Assembly: GCA_017419405.1 (NCBI GenBank)
Contig: JAFOLH010000001.1
Coordinates: forward strand, 1-64,000
Direction: 5' to 3'
Length of the DNA stretch: 64,000 bases
Source of the DNA: Renibacterium sp.
GTDB taxonomy: Bacteria; Actinomycetota; Actinomycetes; Actinomycetales; Micrococcaceae
In this document: piece by piece, positions 1-8,375 of the stretch
Layout of the letters: every line of letters starts with the position of its first letter
Position numbering within the stretch: the stretch's first letter is position 1
Notes under the pieces: generated by a model
Told to the model about the DNA's origin: nothing
What the model saw: only the letters and a program-made list of their open reading frames with translations
Database searches by the model: none
Program-made: the position numbers and the translations under genes

Positions 1-78
1 CGAACCCGGAAGCTAAGACCCACAGCGCCCATGGTACTGCACTCGCGAGGGTGTGGGAGAGTAGGACACCGCCGGACA
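1..78 (+). rRNA. rrf: 5S ribosomal RNA, 3' part
   Basis: The first bases match the 3' two thirds of an actinobacterial 5S rRNA: the CGAACCCGGAAGCTAAG block, the GATGGTACTGCA-like segment and the closing strand ACACCGCCGGAC of helix I. The 5' part lies left of the window. The exact 3' end is set by similarity and may be off by one or two bases. It is followed directly by a strong terminator, so this is the end of an rRNA operon transcribed rightwards. Confidence 0.9.
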
Positions 79-87
79 ACACCACAC

Positions 88-125
88 GCGAAGACCTTCC
101 AGCAAAGACGCCGGAAGGTCTTCGC
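88..125 (+). terminator. rRNA operon terminator
   Basis: A perfect 13-bp stem (GCGAAGACCTTCC at 88-100 with its complement at 113-125) closes a 12-nt loop and is followed by CATTTAAAAC. It lies ten bases after the 5S rRNA and is best read as the factor-independent terminator of the rRNA operon. Confidence 0.85.
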
Positions 126-267
126 CATTTAAAACAACACCCACCCACGCAACCACCAAAAACACCCGGCACCCAAGCACGGCACCGTGCTAGTCGGCTT
201 CTTGGTTTTAAGCTTTCGAAGTGCCTAACCTGAGCGGTGCTCAGAAGAAGCCATTACACTGCGTTCC

Positions 268-1302
268 ATGTCTACTTCGGGTTCCATGCCCACCTTGTCC
301 CGGCTGATCGATTCAGTAGCGCACGACTCGCAATTTTCCGGCGTGGTCTCCAGCACGGCCGGCAACTCAGCGGAGTTCACCGTGGAAGCGGAGGCTGCTT
401 TCGGATTCGCCCACCGGGGGTACCGGGTGCCGAATTCGCTGGACACCAGATTCGCGATCGCCAGCGGAACCAAGGGGCTCACCGCGTTGGCCGTGGCCGG
501 GCTGATCCGACTGGGCATACTGGATTTCAACACTCCGGCCCGACAGCTGCTGGGCCGCGACCTGCCGTTGATCGACGACCAGGTGACGGTTGGCCAGCTC
601 TTGGCGCACCGGTCCGGGATCGGCGACTATTTCGATGAAGAAGCGGCCGGCTCGATTACCGACTATGTGCTCCCGGTGCCCGTGCACCAGCTGGTGGGAA
701 GCGAGGACTACCTCCGGGTTTTGGATGGGTTCCCGCAGAAGTTCCGCCCGGATGAACGTTTTTCCTACTGCAACAGCGGCTATGCGGTCTTGGCCCTGCT
801 GGCCGAGCGCGCGAGCCGGTTGCCCTTCGCCGAGCTGCTCCAGAGTTTGGTCTGCCGACCTGCCGGCATGCTGCGGACCGGGTTTGTGCGTTCCGACGAA
901 CTTCCTGCCGACGCGGCGATCGGGTATCTGCCGTTGCCCGACGTCGACCGCAGCAATGTTTTCCACCTGCCGGTGCTAGGCAGCGGGGACGGCGGGCTCT
1001 ATTCGACGAGCGGAGATCTCCGCCGGTTCTGGTCCGCGCTGTACTCGGGTGCGATAGTGCCGGCAGAGCTGCTCGGCGAACTGCTTCAGCCACAGAGCGA
1101 GATTCCGGACCGCGGACTGGCCTACGGACGGGGATTCTGGCTCCGTCCGGAGACCGGCACCGTGATCTTGGAAGGATACGACGCGGGAGTTTCGTTTCGG
1201 AGCTGGCATGATCCGGTGGCCCGGCGCACGGTGACCGTGCTAGCGAACAGCTCCGATGGCGCCTGGCCGATGGCCGCCGCGATCGCGGACTTCTTCCGCT
1301 GA
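268..1302 (+). CDS. Serine hydrolase, beta-lactamase / D-Ala-D-Ala peptidase family
   Basis: 344 residues of the class C beta-lactamase-like fold (PF00144). The SxxK nucleophile motif is Ser66-Gly-Thr-Lys69 and the second motif is Tyr167-Cys-Asn169; a Gly-rich GSGDGG segment near residue 240 sits where the third motif is expected. No signal peptide is evident, so it is probably cytoplasmic and acts as an esterase or peptidase rather than a resistance enzyme; the substrate cannot be told. There is no Shine-Dalgarno sequence, but a TACACT hexamer ends seven bases before the ATG, the pattern of a leaderless message. It is a single gene between the rRNA terminator and the SRPBCC gene. Confidence 0.85.
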   Translation: MSTSGSMPTLSRLIDSVAHDSQFSGVVSSTAGNSAEFTVEAEAAFGFAHRGYRVPNSLDTRFAIASGTKGLTALAVAGLIRLGILDFNTPARQLLGRDLPLIDDQVTVGQLLAHRSGIGDYFDEEAAGSITDYVLPVPVHQLVGSEDYLRVLDGFPQKFRPDERFSYCNSGYAVLALLAERASRLPFAELLQSLVCRPAGMLRTGFVRSDELPADAAIGYLPLPDVDRSNVFHLPVLGSGDGGLYSTSGDLRRFWSALYSGAIVPAELLGELLQPQSEIPDRGLAYGRGFWLRPETGTVILEGYDAGVSFRSWHDPVARRTVTVLANSSDGAWPMAAAIADFFR

Positions 1303-1316
1303 CTTAAGCTGGATCC

Positions 1317-1799
1317 ATGGATGGCTTGTTTTCCCATGCTGCGGCAGCCGATCAGCCGGTTCCGGAGCACCGCACCCGCACCGTCGCCGTTTCGGTGCCG
1401 GTGCCCCCTGCCGAAGCTTTTGCCGCGTTCACTGATCTGATCCATCTTTGGTGGCCGGTGGAACTGCAAAGCGCCTACGGCCCGGGTAGCCATCTGGGCT
1501 TCGAGGCGCAGGCTCTGGTCGAAGAGTCCGACGACGGACGGGAGCAGGTCTTGGGCACGGTACGGAGCTGGGCGCCGCCGTCGTCCTTGGTCCTGGACCT
1601 GGGGTTCGGCGTCGGGTCCGGCGAGCCGAGCCGGGTGCGGGTCGACTTCGACGCCGAACCGGACGGAACCGCGGTCGCGGTCGCGGTGGATGGCGGATCG
1701 CGCGCTGCGGGCAGTGTGGACTGGGAACCGGCCTTGCGCCGGTTCGCCCGGTTCATGGGGGTGGCTGGGGCATCGCTTAGAATAGACCCGGAAGAGTGA
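1317..1799 (+). CDS. SRPBCC / AHSA1-type protein
   Basis: 160 residues. The opening beta strand (residues about 19-28, RTRTVAVSVPVPP), followed by AEAFAAFTD and a Trp-Trp-Pro segment, is typical of the SRPBCC (START-like, Aha1-type) hydrophobic-ligand binding fold; this family has no single activity and none can be assigned here. The gene follows the serine hydrolase by 14 bp in the same direction. A TAAGCT hexamer at 1305-1310 lies exactly six bases before the ATG and no ribosome binding site is visible, so it may be transcribed from its own promoter as a leaderless mRNA. Confidence 0.75.
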   Translation: MDGLFSHAAAADQPVPEHRTRTVAVSVPVPPAEAFAAFTDLIHLWWPVELQSAYGPGSHLGFEAQALVEESDDGREQVLGTVRSWAPPSSLVLDLGFGVGSGEPSRVRVDFDAEPDGTAVAVAVDGGSRAAGSVDWEPALRRFARFMGVAGASLRIDPEE

Positions 1800-1858
1800 C
1801 GATAGATCAATAGGGGAGAACCAGCCGGCAGGCTGGATTCGCAGGACGAGGAGCAATC

Positions 1859-3421
1859 ATGACTGAGCACAATGGCAACGACCGGGGGCAGGGCCCCCGG
1901 CGCGGCGGTGAGCGTTCTTCGTCCGACGGGTCCCGGGGTGGCCGCGAATTCTCCGGGAAAGCGCCGCGGCAAGGCGGCGGGCGGCCGGCGAAAACCGGCC
2001 GGGACAACGCCGGCCGAGACCAGCCGGGCCGCGGCCCCTGGAAGCCGCGCACCGGGGACGCTCCGGGATTCCGCAAGACCGAGCAGGATCGTCAGGGCCG
2101 GCCGGAAGGCGGCAACGCATCGGGGCGCCCGAGCCGCGACGGCGAACGATTCGGCAAGCGCCCGGACCGTGAATTCCCGGCCCGCTCCGAGGGGCGCCGG
2201 CCCGAACGCAGAACCGACGAGCGGCCGGAACGGGCCGGTGGTTGGAAACCGCGCAGTTCCGACGGTCCGCGCGGCGGCGGTTCGGAACGCCGGAGCTTCA
2301 CCCGCGATTCGAATGGCTACGGCCGACCCGGGTCTGCCCGGGACCAGGCCGGTTCGGGTCGGCGCAGCCAGGCCGCGGACGGCCCGCGGCGCGAGGGCTT
2401 CAAACGGGACACCCCGGATCGGGAAAATCGCAACCGGGACGGGCAGAGCCGCGACGGCCAGCGGAGCGCGCCATGGAAATCCCGCAGTGGCGGCCCGTCG
2501 GCGGCGCCCGGGCGCGAACGGCCCTTCAAACGCGATGCCAATGGGTACCGCAGGCCCGACGGCGACGAACCGCGTGCCTCGGAGGCACGTGCCGATCGTG
2601 CTCCCCGCGATGACCGTCGTACCGATGACCGGCGCACTGATCCGCCGGCCCGGGTGCACAATCCACGGGATCTGCGCAGTGCCAACCGTCCGGATCGCGA
2701 GCGGTCTCCGGAAATCGACGAAGGTGTCACCGGGGCAGAGCTGGACCGGGTGACCCGGGCCCAGCTGCGCACCCTGGAATCGAAAAACGGCGAATGGGTG
2801 GCCAAACACCTGGTCATGGCGGGCCGGTTGATCGACGACGACCCGGAATTGTCCTTCCAGCATGCGCTGGCCGCCAGCCGCCGCGGCGGACGATTGGCCG
2901 CGGTACGCGAAGCGGTGGGCCTGACCGCCTACGCGGCGGGGCACTATGCCGAGGCGTTGCGCGAGTTCCGCACCTACCGGAGGATCTCCGGATCGAATGT
3001 GCATTTGCCGTTGATGGCGGACAGCGAACGCGGTCTCGGCCGGCCGGACCGGGCCCTGGATGTGGCCCGTAGCGAGGAAGCCAACCAGTTGGACAGCGCG
3101 GGCCAGGTCGAACTGGCGATCGTGGTGTCCGGAGCCCGGGCAGACCTCGGACAGAAAGATGCCGCGCTGGCAGCACTGGAAATCAGCCAGCTCGACAAGA
3201 ACCGGGCCTTTTCCTATTCGCCGAGGCTGTTCCGGGCCTATGCAGATGCCCTGGCCGCAGTCGGCCGGGACTCCGAAGCAGCGTCTTGGCGCAGCCAGGC
3301 AGCTTTGGCGGACCAGGCCCTCGGCGCAGATCTGGAACCGGAGATCATCGACCTGGACGAAGCGGCCGATGACGACTTGGACGCCGGATCGGATGCGGAC
3401 CCGGTAGCTACCGAACGCTGA
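1859..3421 (+). CDS. TPR-like protein with long Arg/Gly-rich N-terminus
   Basis: 520 residues in two parts. Residues 1 to about 285 are a low-complexity, strongly charged tract dominated by Arg, Gly, Pro, Asp and Ser with almost no hydrophobic residues; a short motif recurs as TRDSNGYGRP and KRDANGYRRP. Residues about 290-500 are alpha-helical and Ala/Leu-rich, resembling tetratricopeptide repeats, and the tail is acidic. A gene for a TPR protein holds this place, before the HAD phosphatase and tlyA, in other actinomycetes (Rv1691 in M. tuberculosis), where its role is not settled. A GAGGAG ribosome site lies six bases before the ATG, and a TAGAAT hexamer near 1779 may be its -10 box. Confidence 0.85.
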   Translation: MTEHNGNDRGQGPRRGGERSSSDGSRGGREFSGKAPRQGGGRPAKTGRDNAGRDQPGRGPWKPRTGDAPGFRKTEQDRQGRPEGGNASGRPSRDGERFGKRPDREFPARSEGRRPERRTDERPERAGGWKPRSSDGPRGGGSERRSFTRDSNGYGRPGSARDQAGSGRRSQAADGPRREGFKRDTPDRENRNRDGQSRDGQRSAPWKSRSGGPSAAPGRERPFKRDANGYRRPDGDEPRASEARADRAPRDDRRTDDRRTDPPARVHNPRDLRSANRPDRERSPEIDEGVTGAELDRVTRAQLRTLESKNGEWVAKHLVMAGRLIDDDPELSFQHALAASRRGGRLAAVREAVGLTAYAAGHYAEALREFRTYRRISGSNVHLPLMADSERGLGRPDRALDVARSEEANQLDSAGQVELAIVVSGARADLGQKDAALAALEISQLDKNRAFSYSPRLFRAYADALAAVGRDSEAASWRSQAALADQALGADLEPEIIDLDEAADDDLDAGSDADPVATER

Positions 3422-3439
3422 GCGGAAGGCCGGCAACAG

Positions 3440-4420
3440 ATGACCGAGGCATTGATCAGCAGGTTCGACGCACTCTTGAGCGACCTCGACGGCGTGGTGT
3501 ACGCCGGTCCGGAAGCCATCCCGGGCGCGATTGCCGCCTTGCGCGCGCTGGCCCCGGCCGGCGTCGGGCTCGGCTACATCACGAACAACGCATCGCGCTC
3601 CCCGGAAGCCGTCGCCGCGCATCTGCGTGAGCTCGGCGCGCCGGCAACGGCGGGCCAGGTGACTGGATCCGCCCAGGCGGGCGCGGCGCTGCTGGCGGAG
3701 AATCTGCCGTTCGGCGCGAAGGTGCTGGTGGTCGGCGGCGGTGCCTTGCGCGACGAAGTGGCAGCCCGGGGGTTCCAGAGCGTCGCCGGAGCCGGTGATC
3801 TCCCGGACGCGGTCGTCCAGGGCTTCGATCCGGAGCTGGGCTGGCGGGATCTGGCGGAAGCCGCGTTCGCCATCCATGCCGGGGCGTTGTGGGTGGCCAC
3901 CAATACGGATCTGACCATTCCGGTAGCACGCGGCATCGCTCCGGGAAACGGTTCGTTGGTCGCGGCGGTGCGCAATGCCACCGGGATCGAGCCGCTGGTG
4001 GCGGGCAAGCCCCAGCCGGCGATGTTCGAGTTGGCTGCCGCGTCCTTGGGCGCACAGCGGCCGTTGGTGGTCGGGGACCGCCTGGACACCGATATCCTGG
4101 GCGGCAACCGGGCCGGGATGGCCACTGCCGCGGTGCTGACCGGAATCGACAACGTGCGGACGATTCTGGCGGCGCGAACCGCGGAACGGCCGGAATACCT
4201 GATCGAAGATCTGAGCGGGCTGCACACGCCCTATCCGGACGTGCTCAACGATGCCGGCGGAGCCCGGTGCGGAGCCGCAACCGCAGTGCTGCGCGGCGGC
4301 CGGATCGAACTCAGCGGGCATCCGGACGATCTGGACTCCTGGCGCGCGGCCTGCGCCGTTTGGTGGGCGGCGAACCCGATGCTGGAAACCGCCGTACTGC
4401 CGGAGATCGACTGGCGCTGA
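3440..4420 (+). CDS. HAD-IIA phosphatase (Rv1692-like glycerol-3-phosphate phosphatase)
   Basis: 326 residues. The nucleophile motif is SDLDGVVY with Asp15 and Asp17, motif II is TNNAS, and the metal-binding VVGDRLDTDI occurs near residue 210, with the C2-type cap between: the NagD/phosphoglycolate phosphatase branch of the HAD superfamily. The ortholog in M. tuberculosis, in the same gene order, dephosphorylates glycerol-3-phosphate, which recycles glycerol from lipid turnover; that activity is inferred by position and family. Residues after about 265 form an extra small domain, also found in the mycobacterial protein. It starts 18 bp after the TPR gene and is probably co-transcribed with it. 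Confidence 0.88.
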   Translation: MTEALISRFDALLSDLDGVVYAGPEAIPGAIAALRALAPAGVGLGYITNNASRSPEAVAAHLRELGAPATAGQVTGSAQAGAALLAENLPFGAKVLVVGGGALRDEVAARGFQSVAGAGDLPDAVVQGFDPELGWRDLAEAAFAIHAGALWVATNTDLTIPVARGIAPGNGSLVAAVRNATGIEPLVAGKPQPAMFELAAASLGAQRPLVVGDRLDTDILGGNRAGMATAAVLTGIDNVRTILAARTAERPEYLIEDLSGLHTPYPDVLNDAGGARCGAATAVLRGGRIELSGHPDDLDSWRAACAVWWAANPMLETAVLPEIDWR

Positions 4421-4535
4421 GCCGCTGCTCCCAGGACGTCGCTCCAGGACGCCGCTGAACGCGGCGATTGGACGGGCGTGGCTAGGTGTGGCGCGCATTC
4501 CGCAGCGTTGCCGAGCTCGAAGCTAGACTGGAGGC

Positions 4536-4778
4536 ATGTCGGAGAACCCCGGATCGCAGCTGCCCGCCGAGCAACGTTCGTTGCTGGATCAGGGGCCGGC
4601 GCGTTGGCCCGAGGGGCTGACCGCGACCGGTGATTCGGGCGTGGACCGGGCCTTGGGCGTTTTGGACGCGTTGCCGGAAACTGCGACCGCCGCGCACCAG
4701 GGCCTTTATGAAGAGGTGTACGAGAGTTTGTTGGCCGAGTTGGAAGCGGGCCCGGAAGAAACCGGGCCAACGCACTGA
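4536..4778 (+). CDS. Small conserved actinobacterial protein (Rv1693-like)
   Basis: 80 residues, acidic and rich in Leu and Glu. It carries no motif I know; a small gene stands at the same place, between the HAD phosphatase and tlyA, in mycobacteria and streptomycetes, which supports that it is real. The C-terminal half (residues about 40-75, VDRALGVLDALPE onward) looks helical. GGAGG lies only one base before the ATG, too close for normal use, while TAGACT at 4524-4529 is six bases from the ATG, suggesting a leaderless transcript and the promoter for the tlyA-nadK-recN run. The stop codon is one base before the tlyA start, so translation is probably coupled. Confidence 0.8.
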   Translation: MSENPGSQLPAEQRSLLDQGPARWPEGLTATGDSGVDRALGVLDALPETATAAHQGLYEEVYESLLAELEAGPEETGPTH

Positions 4779-4779
4779 A

Positions 4780-5613
4780 ATGCCGCGTCTCGACCGAGAA
4801 CTGACGATTCGGGGTCTGGCCCGCTCCCGGACCCAAGCAGCGCAATTCATTTCCGAAGGCGCCGTATCCGTGGCCGGGGAGCCGGCCCGCAAAGCTTCCC
4901 AAGAAGTCGCTGCGGACCAGGAAATAACGGTACGGCTGAGCGGCTCGGACGCTTATGTCTCGCGGGCCGCGCACAAATTGCTCGGTGCCCTGGCCGAGTT
5001 CCCGGAGATCGCCCCGGCGGGCAAGCGGTGCCTCGATGCCGGCGCATCGACCGGCGGATTCAGCCAAGTGCTCCTGGAAGCCGGTGCCCGGGAGGTGGTG
5101 GCCGTGGACGTCGGGCACGGCCAACTGGTGCCGGAACTCCGGGCTGATCCCAGAGTGCAGGTCCACGAAGGGCTCAACGTCCGGGATCTGGTTCCGGAGC
5201 TGATCGGCGGGCCGGCCCAGCTCACCGTGGCGGACTTGTCCTTCATTTCGCTCCGCCTGGTGCTGGCTGCTCTGGCCGGTGCCACGGCGGCCCCGGGCGA
5301 TCTGCTGGTCATGGTGAAACCACAATTCGAGGTGGGCCGGGACCGGCTGGCCAAAACCGGTGTGGTCGGATCGGACCAGGAACGGCGGCGCGCGGTTTCC
5401 GGGGTCGCCGCGGCTGCGCTCGAAGCTGATTTGGCGCTGTGCGGCTTGGCCCGGAGCCCGTTGCCGGGACAAGATGGCAATATCGAATATTTCCTCTGGC
5501 TGCGCAAACCGGGGGCGGGCGGGCAGTCTAAGCTCGGAGTGCAGGCACCTGGAGCGGACGGTGCCGAAGGATTCTTGCGACAATGGTGGCCGGGCGAACG
5601 GAAGAGCGGGTGA
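4780..5613 (+). CDS. tlyA: TlyA family 16S/23S rRNA (cytidine-2'-O)-methyltransferase
   Basis: 277 residues from the ATG at 4780; a longer open frame exists upstream but the family begins with MPRLDRELTIRGLARSR. Residues 3-65 form an S4 RNA-binding domain and residues about 70-255 an FtsJ-type Rossmann methyltransferase with the SAM-binding GASTGGF loop and an Asp-Val-Gly motif. Known TlyA enzymes methylate C1409 of 16S and C1920 of 23S rRNA, and their loss gives capreomycin resistance. The last about 30 residues (GGQSKLGVQAPGAD onward) exceed the usual end. It overlaps the likely nadK upstream region and forms one operon with nadK and recN. Confidence 0.93.
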   Translation: MPRLDRELTIRGLARSRTQAAQFISEGAVSVAGEPARKASQEVAADQEITVRLSGSDAYVSRAAHKLLGALAEFPEIAPAGKRCLDAGASTGGFSQVLLEAGAREVVAVDVGHGQLVPELRADPRVQVHEGLNVRDLVPELIGGPAQLTVADLSFISLRLVLAALAGATAAPGDLLVMVKPQFEVGRDRLAKTGVVGSDQERRRAVSGVAAAALEADLALCGLARSPLPGQDGNIEYFLWLRKPGAGGQSKLGVQAPGADGAEGFLRQWWPGERKSG

Positions 5614-5615
5614 AC

Positions 5616-6629
5616 ATGCAGCGGTACGTTTTGATCCTGGCCCATACCGGTCGGGAAGATTCGATGGTTGCCGCCTTGCAGGTCTGCGAGCAGTTGCAAG
5701 CGGCCGGCGTCCGCGCGGTGATGACCGCCGAAGACCTCGCGGACATGACCACGCACTTCGGCCCGTTGAACGTGCCGGCGCAGGAGCTGGACGACGGCGT
5801 GACGCTGGCCGAGTTGGAGCTGGTGATGGTGCTCGGCGGCGACGGGACGATCCTGCGTGCCGCCGAACTGGTCCGCGGGCTGGAAGTCCCATTGCTGGGC
5901 GTGAACTTGGGACACGTCGGGTTCCTGGCCGAAAGCGAGCGCGCCGACCTGGCGCAGAGCGTCGAATGGGTCGTGCAACGCGACTACACGGTCGAAGAAC
6001 GGATGACCATCGATGTCACGCTCTGGGTTGCCGGGGCCAAAGCCGCACACACCTGGGCCTTGAACGAAGTGTCGGTGGAGAAAAGCGACCGGGAGCGGAT
6101 GCTCGAGGTGGTCACCGAAGTCGACGGCCGGCCGCTGACCGCATTCGGTTGCGACGGCGTGGTGATGGCCACGCCCACCGGGTCGACGGCTTACGCCTTT
6201 TCCGCCGGCGGGCCGATCGTCTGGCCGGACGTCGACGCCATGCTGATGGTCCCGATCAGCGCGCATGCGCTGTTCGCCCGGCCGCTCGTGGTGTCGCCGC
6301 AATCGATGCTCGCGGTCGAGGTCTTGGACCGCACCGGGGCGCACGGCGTGATGTGGTGCGACGGCCGGCGGTCCTGGCCGTTGCCGCCGGGCTCGCGGAT
6401 CGAGGTGACCCGCTCGGCGACTCCGGTCCGGCTGGCCCGGACCCGCCAGGTGCCCTTCTCCGCGCGGTTGGTGCGCAAATTCGAGTTGCCGGTGCAGGGC
6501 TGGCGTGGCCCGGTACCGGACGCGGCGTCCGCCGGCACCGAACCGATCCCGGTGGTCCAGGCGAAACGCCGGATCGCGCCCGGCGGGCTTCCGCTCAAAC
6601 AACCGAAGAACATCGGAAGGCAGGACTGA
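5616..6629 (+). CDS. nadK: NAD kinase
   Basis: 337 residues from the ATG at 5616. Three in-frame starts exist (5583, a GTG at 5610, 5616); GGAAGAG at 5600-5606 is nine bases before 5616, and family members start close to the first beta strand RYVLILAHTGRED. The diagnostic GGDGT motif (VLGGDGTILR), followed by GVNLGHVGFL and the TPTGSTAY loop, marks the ATP-NAD kinase fold, which phosphorylates NAD to NADP. The first residues lie right after the tlyA stop and the gene precedes recN by seven bases, an arrangement found in most actinomycetes. Confidence 0.93.
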   Translation: MQRYVLILAHTGREDSMVAALQVCEQLQAAGVRAVMTAEDLADMTTHFGPLNVPAQELDDGVTLAELELVMVLGGDGTILRAAELVRGLEVPLLGVNLGHVGFLAESERADLAQSVEWVVQRDYTVEERMTIDVTLWVAGAKAAHTWALNEVSVEKSDRERMLEVVTEVDGRPLTAFGCDGVVMATPTGSTAYAFSAGGPIVWPDVDAMLMVPISAHALFARPLVVSPQSMLAVEVLDRTGAHGVMWCDGRRSWPLPPGSRIEVTRSATPVRLARTRQVPFSARLVRKFELPVQGWRGPVPDAASAGTEPIPVVQAKRRIAPGGLPLKQPKNIGRQD

Positions 6630-6636
6630 CACAGCC

Positions 6637-8355
6637 GTGATCGAAGAAATCCGGATCCGAGACATCGGCGTGATCGCCGAAGCCACCCTGCCCCTGGGGC
6701 CCGGGTTCACCGTGGTGACCGGCGAAACCGGCGCGGGCAAGACCATGGTGGTGACCGCCGTCGGGCTTTTGCTGGGCGCCCGTTCCGACGCCGGCGCGGT
6801 CCGTCTGGGCGCGAAGTCGGCTGCCGCTGAAGCGACGGTGCAGCTGCCCACCGGGCATGCTGCCCTGAGCCGGGCCGCGGAAGCGGGCGCCGAGGTGGAA
6901 CTGTTCGACGGCCGGGCGGAGCTCCTGCTGGCCCGCAGCGTGGCCGCGGACGGCCGCAGCAAAGCCTTCGTCGGCGGCCGCAGCGCTCCGGTGGGCGTCT
7001 TGGCGGAAATCGGCGCTGAGCTGGTCGTGGTGCACGGCCAATCGGATCAGATCCGGCTCAAGAGCGCCGCCGCGCAGCGTGAGGCCCTTGACTCTTTTGC
7101 CGGCGCCGATTTCTTGGCGCGATTGGTGCAGTACCGAGCTCGGTTCGAAGCCTGGAAAGCGGCGCAAGCCGAGCTGAGCCAGATCCTTGAGCATGGACGG
7201 GAACGGGCGCGGGAAGCCGAGGAGTTGGCGGCTGCACTGGCGGAAATCGATGCGCTCGACCCGCAGCCCGGTGAAGACGATGCGCTCAAGGCCGAGTCGA
7301 TCAAGCTCGCGAATATCGAATCGCTGCGGCAAGCCGCGGCGCAGGCCCACGAGGCATTGATTTCGGAGGAGTACAGCGCCGCCAACCCGGCAGACGCGAC
7401 CACCTTGGTGGACGGTGCCCGGCGCGCGCTCGAACAGGTGGCCGAGCACGACGAGGTCTTGGCCGGGTTGGCCGGGCGGTTGGCCGAGGCCGGGTATCTG
7501 CTCGCCGACGCTGCCGGTGAGCTGGCCAGTTACGCGTCCACGCTCGATGCCGAGGGCCCGGGCAGGCTGGCCGCGCTCGAGGACCGCCGCGGCCAATTGG
7601 CGGGGCTGACCCGCAAATACGCGCCGACCATCGACGAGGTGTTGGCCTGGGCGGAATCGTCCCGGCTGCGGTTGGACGAGTTGCAGGACGATTCGGCGAG
7701 GGTGGGCGCATTGCAAGCCGAAGTCGATGCCGCCGATGCCGAGCTGACCGCGTCGGCTGCGGAATTGAGCAGTCTCCGGCAGGCAGCCGCAGTCGAACTT
7801 TCCGACCGGGTGACTGCTGAGCTCAAGGCGCTGGCCATGGCCGATGCGCGGTTGCAGATCGAGATTTCCGCGGCGCAGCGAGGACCGCACGGGGCCGATG
7901 AGATCGCCTTTTTGCTGCAACCGCATTCCGGAGCACCTGCCCGGCCGGTCGGCAAAGGCGCCTCCGGCGGCGAATTGTCCCGGGTGATGCTGGCGCTCGA
8001 AGTGGTGCTGGCCGCCGTCGACCCGGTTCCCACTTTCGTCTTCGACGAGGTCGATGCCGGAGTCGGCGGCAAAGCGGCGGTCGAAATCGGGCGTCGGCTG
8101 GCTGCTTTGGCCCGGCACGTCCAAGTTCTGGTGGTGACCCACCTGCCGCAGGTGGCCGCGTATGCGGACAACCACGTACGGGTGCTCAAATCGGCGGACG
8201 GCGGTTTCACCGAATCGGACGTCCGGGCCTTGGACTCGGCGGAACGGGTCCGCGAGTTGGCCCGGATGCTCGCGGGGCAGGAAGATTCAGCCAGCGCGCA
8301 AGCCCACGCCCAGGAATTGCTCGAGGAAGCGAAACAGCAGGCGTTCCAAGTCTAG
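6637..8355 (+). CDS. recN: DNA repair protein RecN
   Basis: 572 residues from a GTG at 6637, with GGAAGGCAGGA upstream; the longer open frame overlapping nadK is rejected because the protein must open with the IEEIRIRDIGVI strand. It is an SMC-like ATPase: Walker A GETGAGKT near residue 32, a long central coiled coil (residues about 150-400, Ala/Glu/Leu-rich), the ABC signature SGGELSR near residue 448 and the Walker B segment VFDEVDAGVGG. RecN acts early in double-strand break repair. In mycobacteria and relatives recN is followed by steA, mctB and pyrG; here a catabolic cluster follows instead. Confidence 0.94.
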   Translation: MIEEIRIRDIGVIAEATLPLGPGFTVVTGETGAGKTMVVTAVGLLLGARSDAGAVRLGAKSAAAEATVQLPTGHAALSRAAEAGAEVELFDGRAELLLARSVAADGRSKAFVGGRSAPVGVLAEIGAELVVVHGQSDQIRLKSAAAQREALDSFAGADFLARLVQYRARFEAWKAAQAELSQILEHGRERAREAEELAAALAEIDALDPQPGEDDALKAESIKLANIESLRQAAAQAHEALISEEYSAANPADATTLVDGARRALEQVAEHDEVLAGLAGRLAEAGYLLADAAGELASYASTLDAEGPGRLAALEDRRGQLAGLTRKYAPTIDEVLAWAESSRLRLDELQDDSARVGALQAEVDAADAELTASAAELSSLRQAAAVELSDRVTAELKALAMADARLQIEISAAQRGPHGADEIAFLLQPHSGAPARPVGKGASGGELSRVMLALEVVLAAVDPVPTFVFDEVDAGVGGKAAVEIGRRLAALARHVQVLVVTHLPQVAAYADNHVRVLKSADGGFTESDVRALDSAERVRELARMLAGQEDSASAQAHAQELLEEAKQQAFQV

Positions 8356-8375
8356 CTCTGCGATCCGGCCGCTGC

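Noticed and set aside
1475..4498. Minus-strand open frame of 1,007 codons over the TPR and HAD genes
   Set aside because: Antisense to two genes with clear ribosome sites and conserved order; low-complexity composition only.
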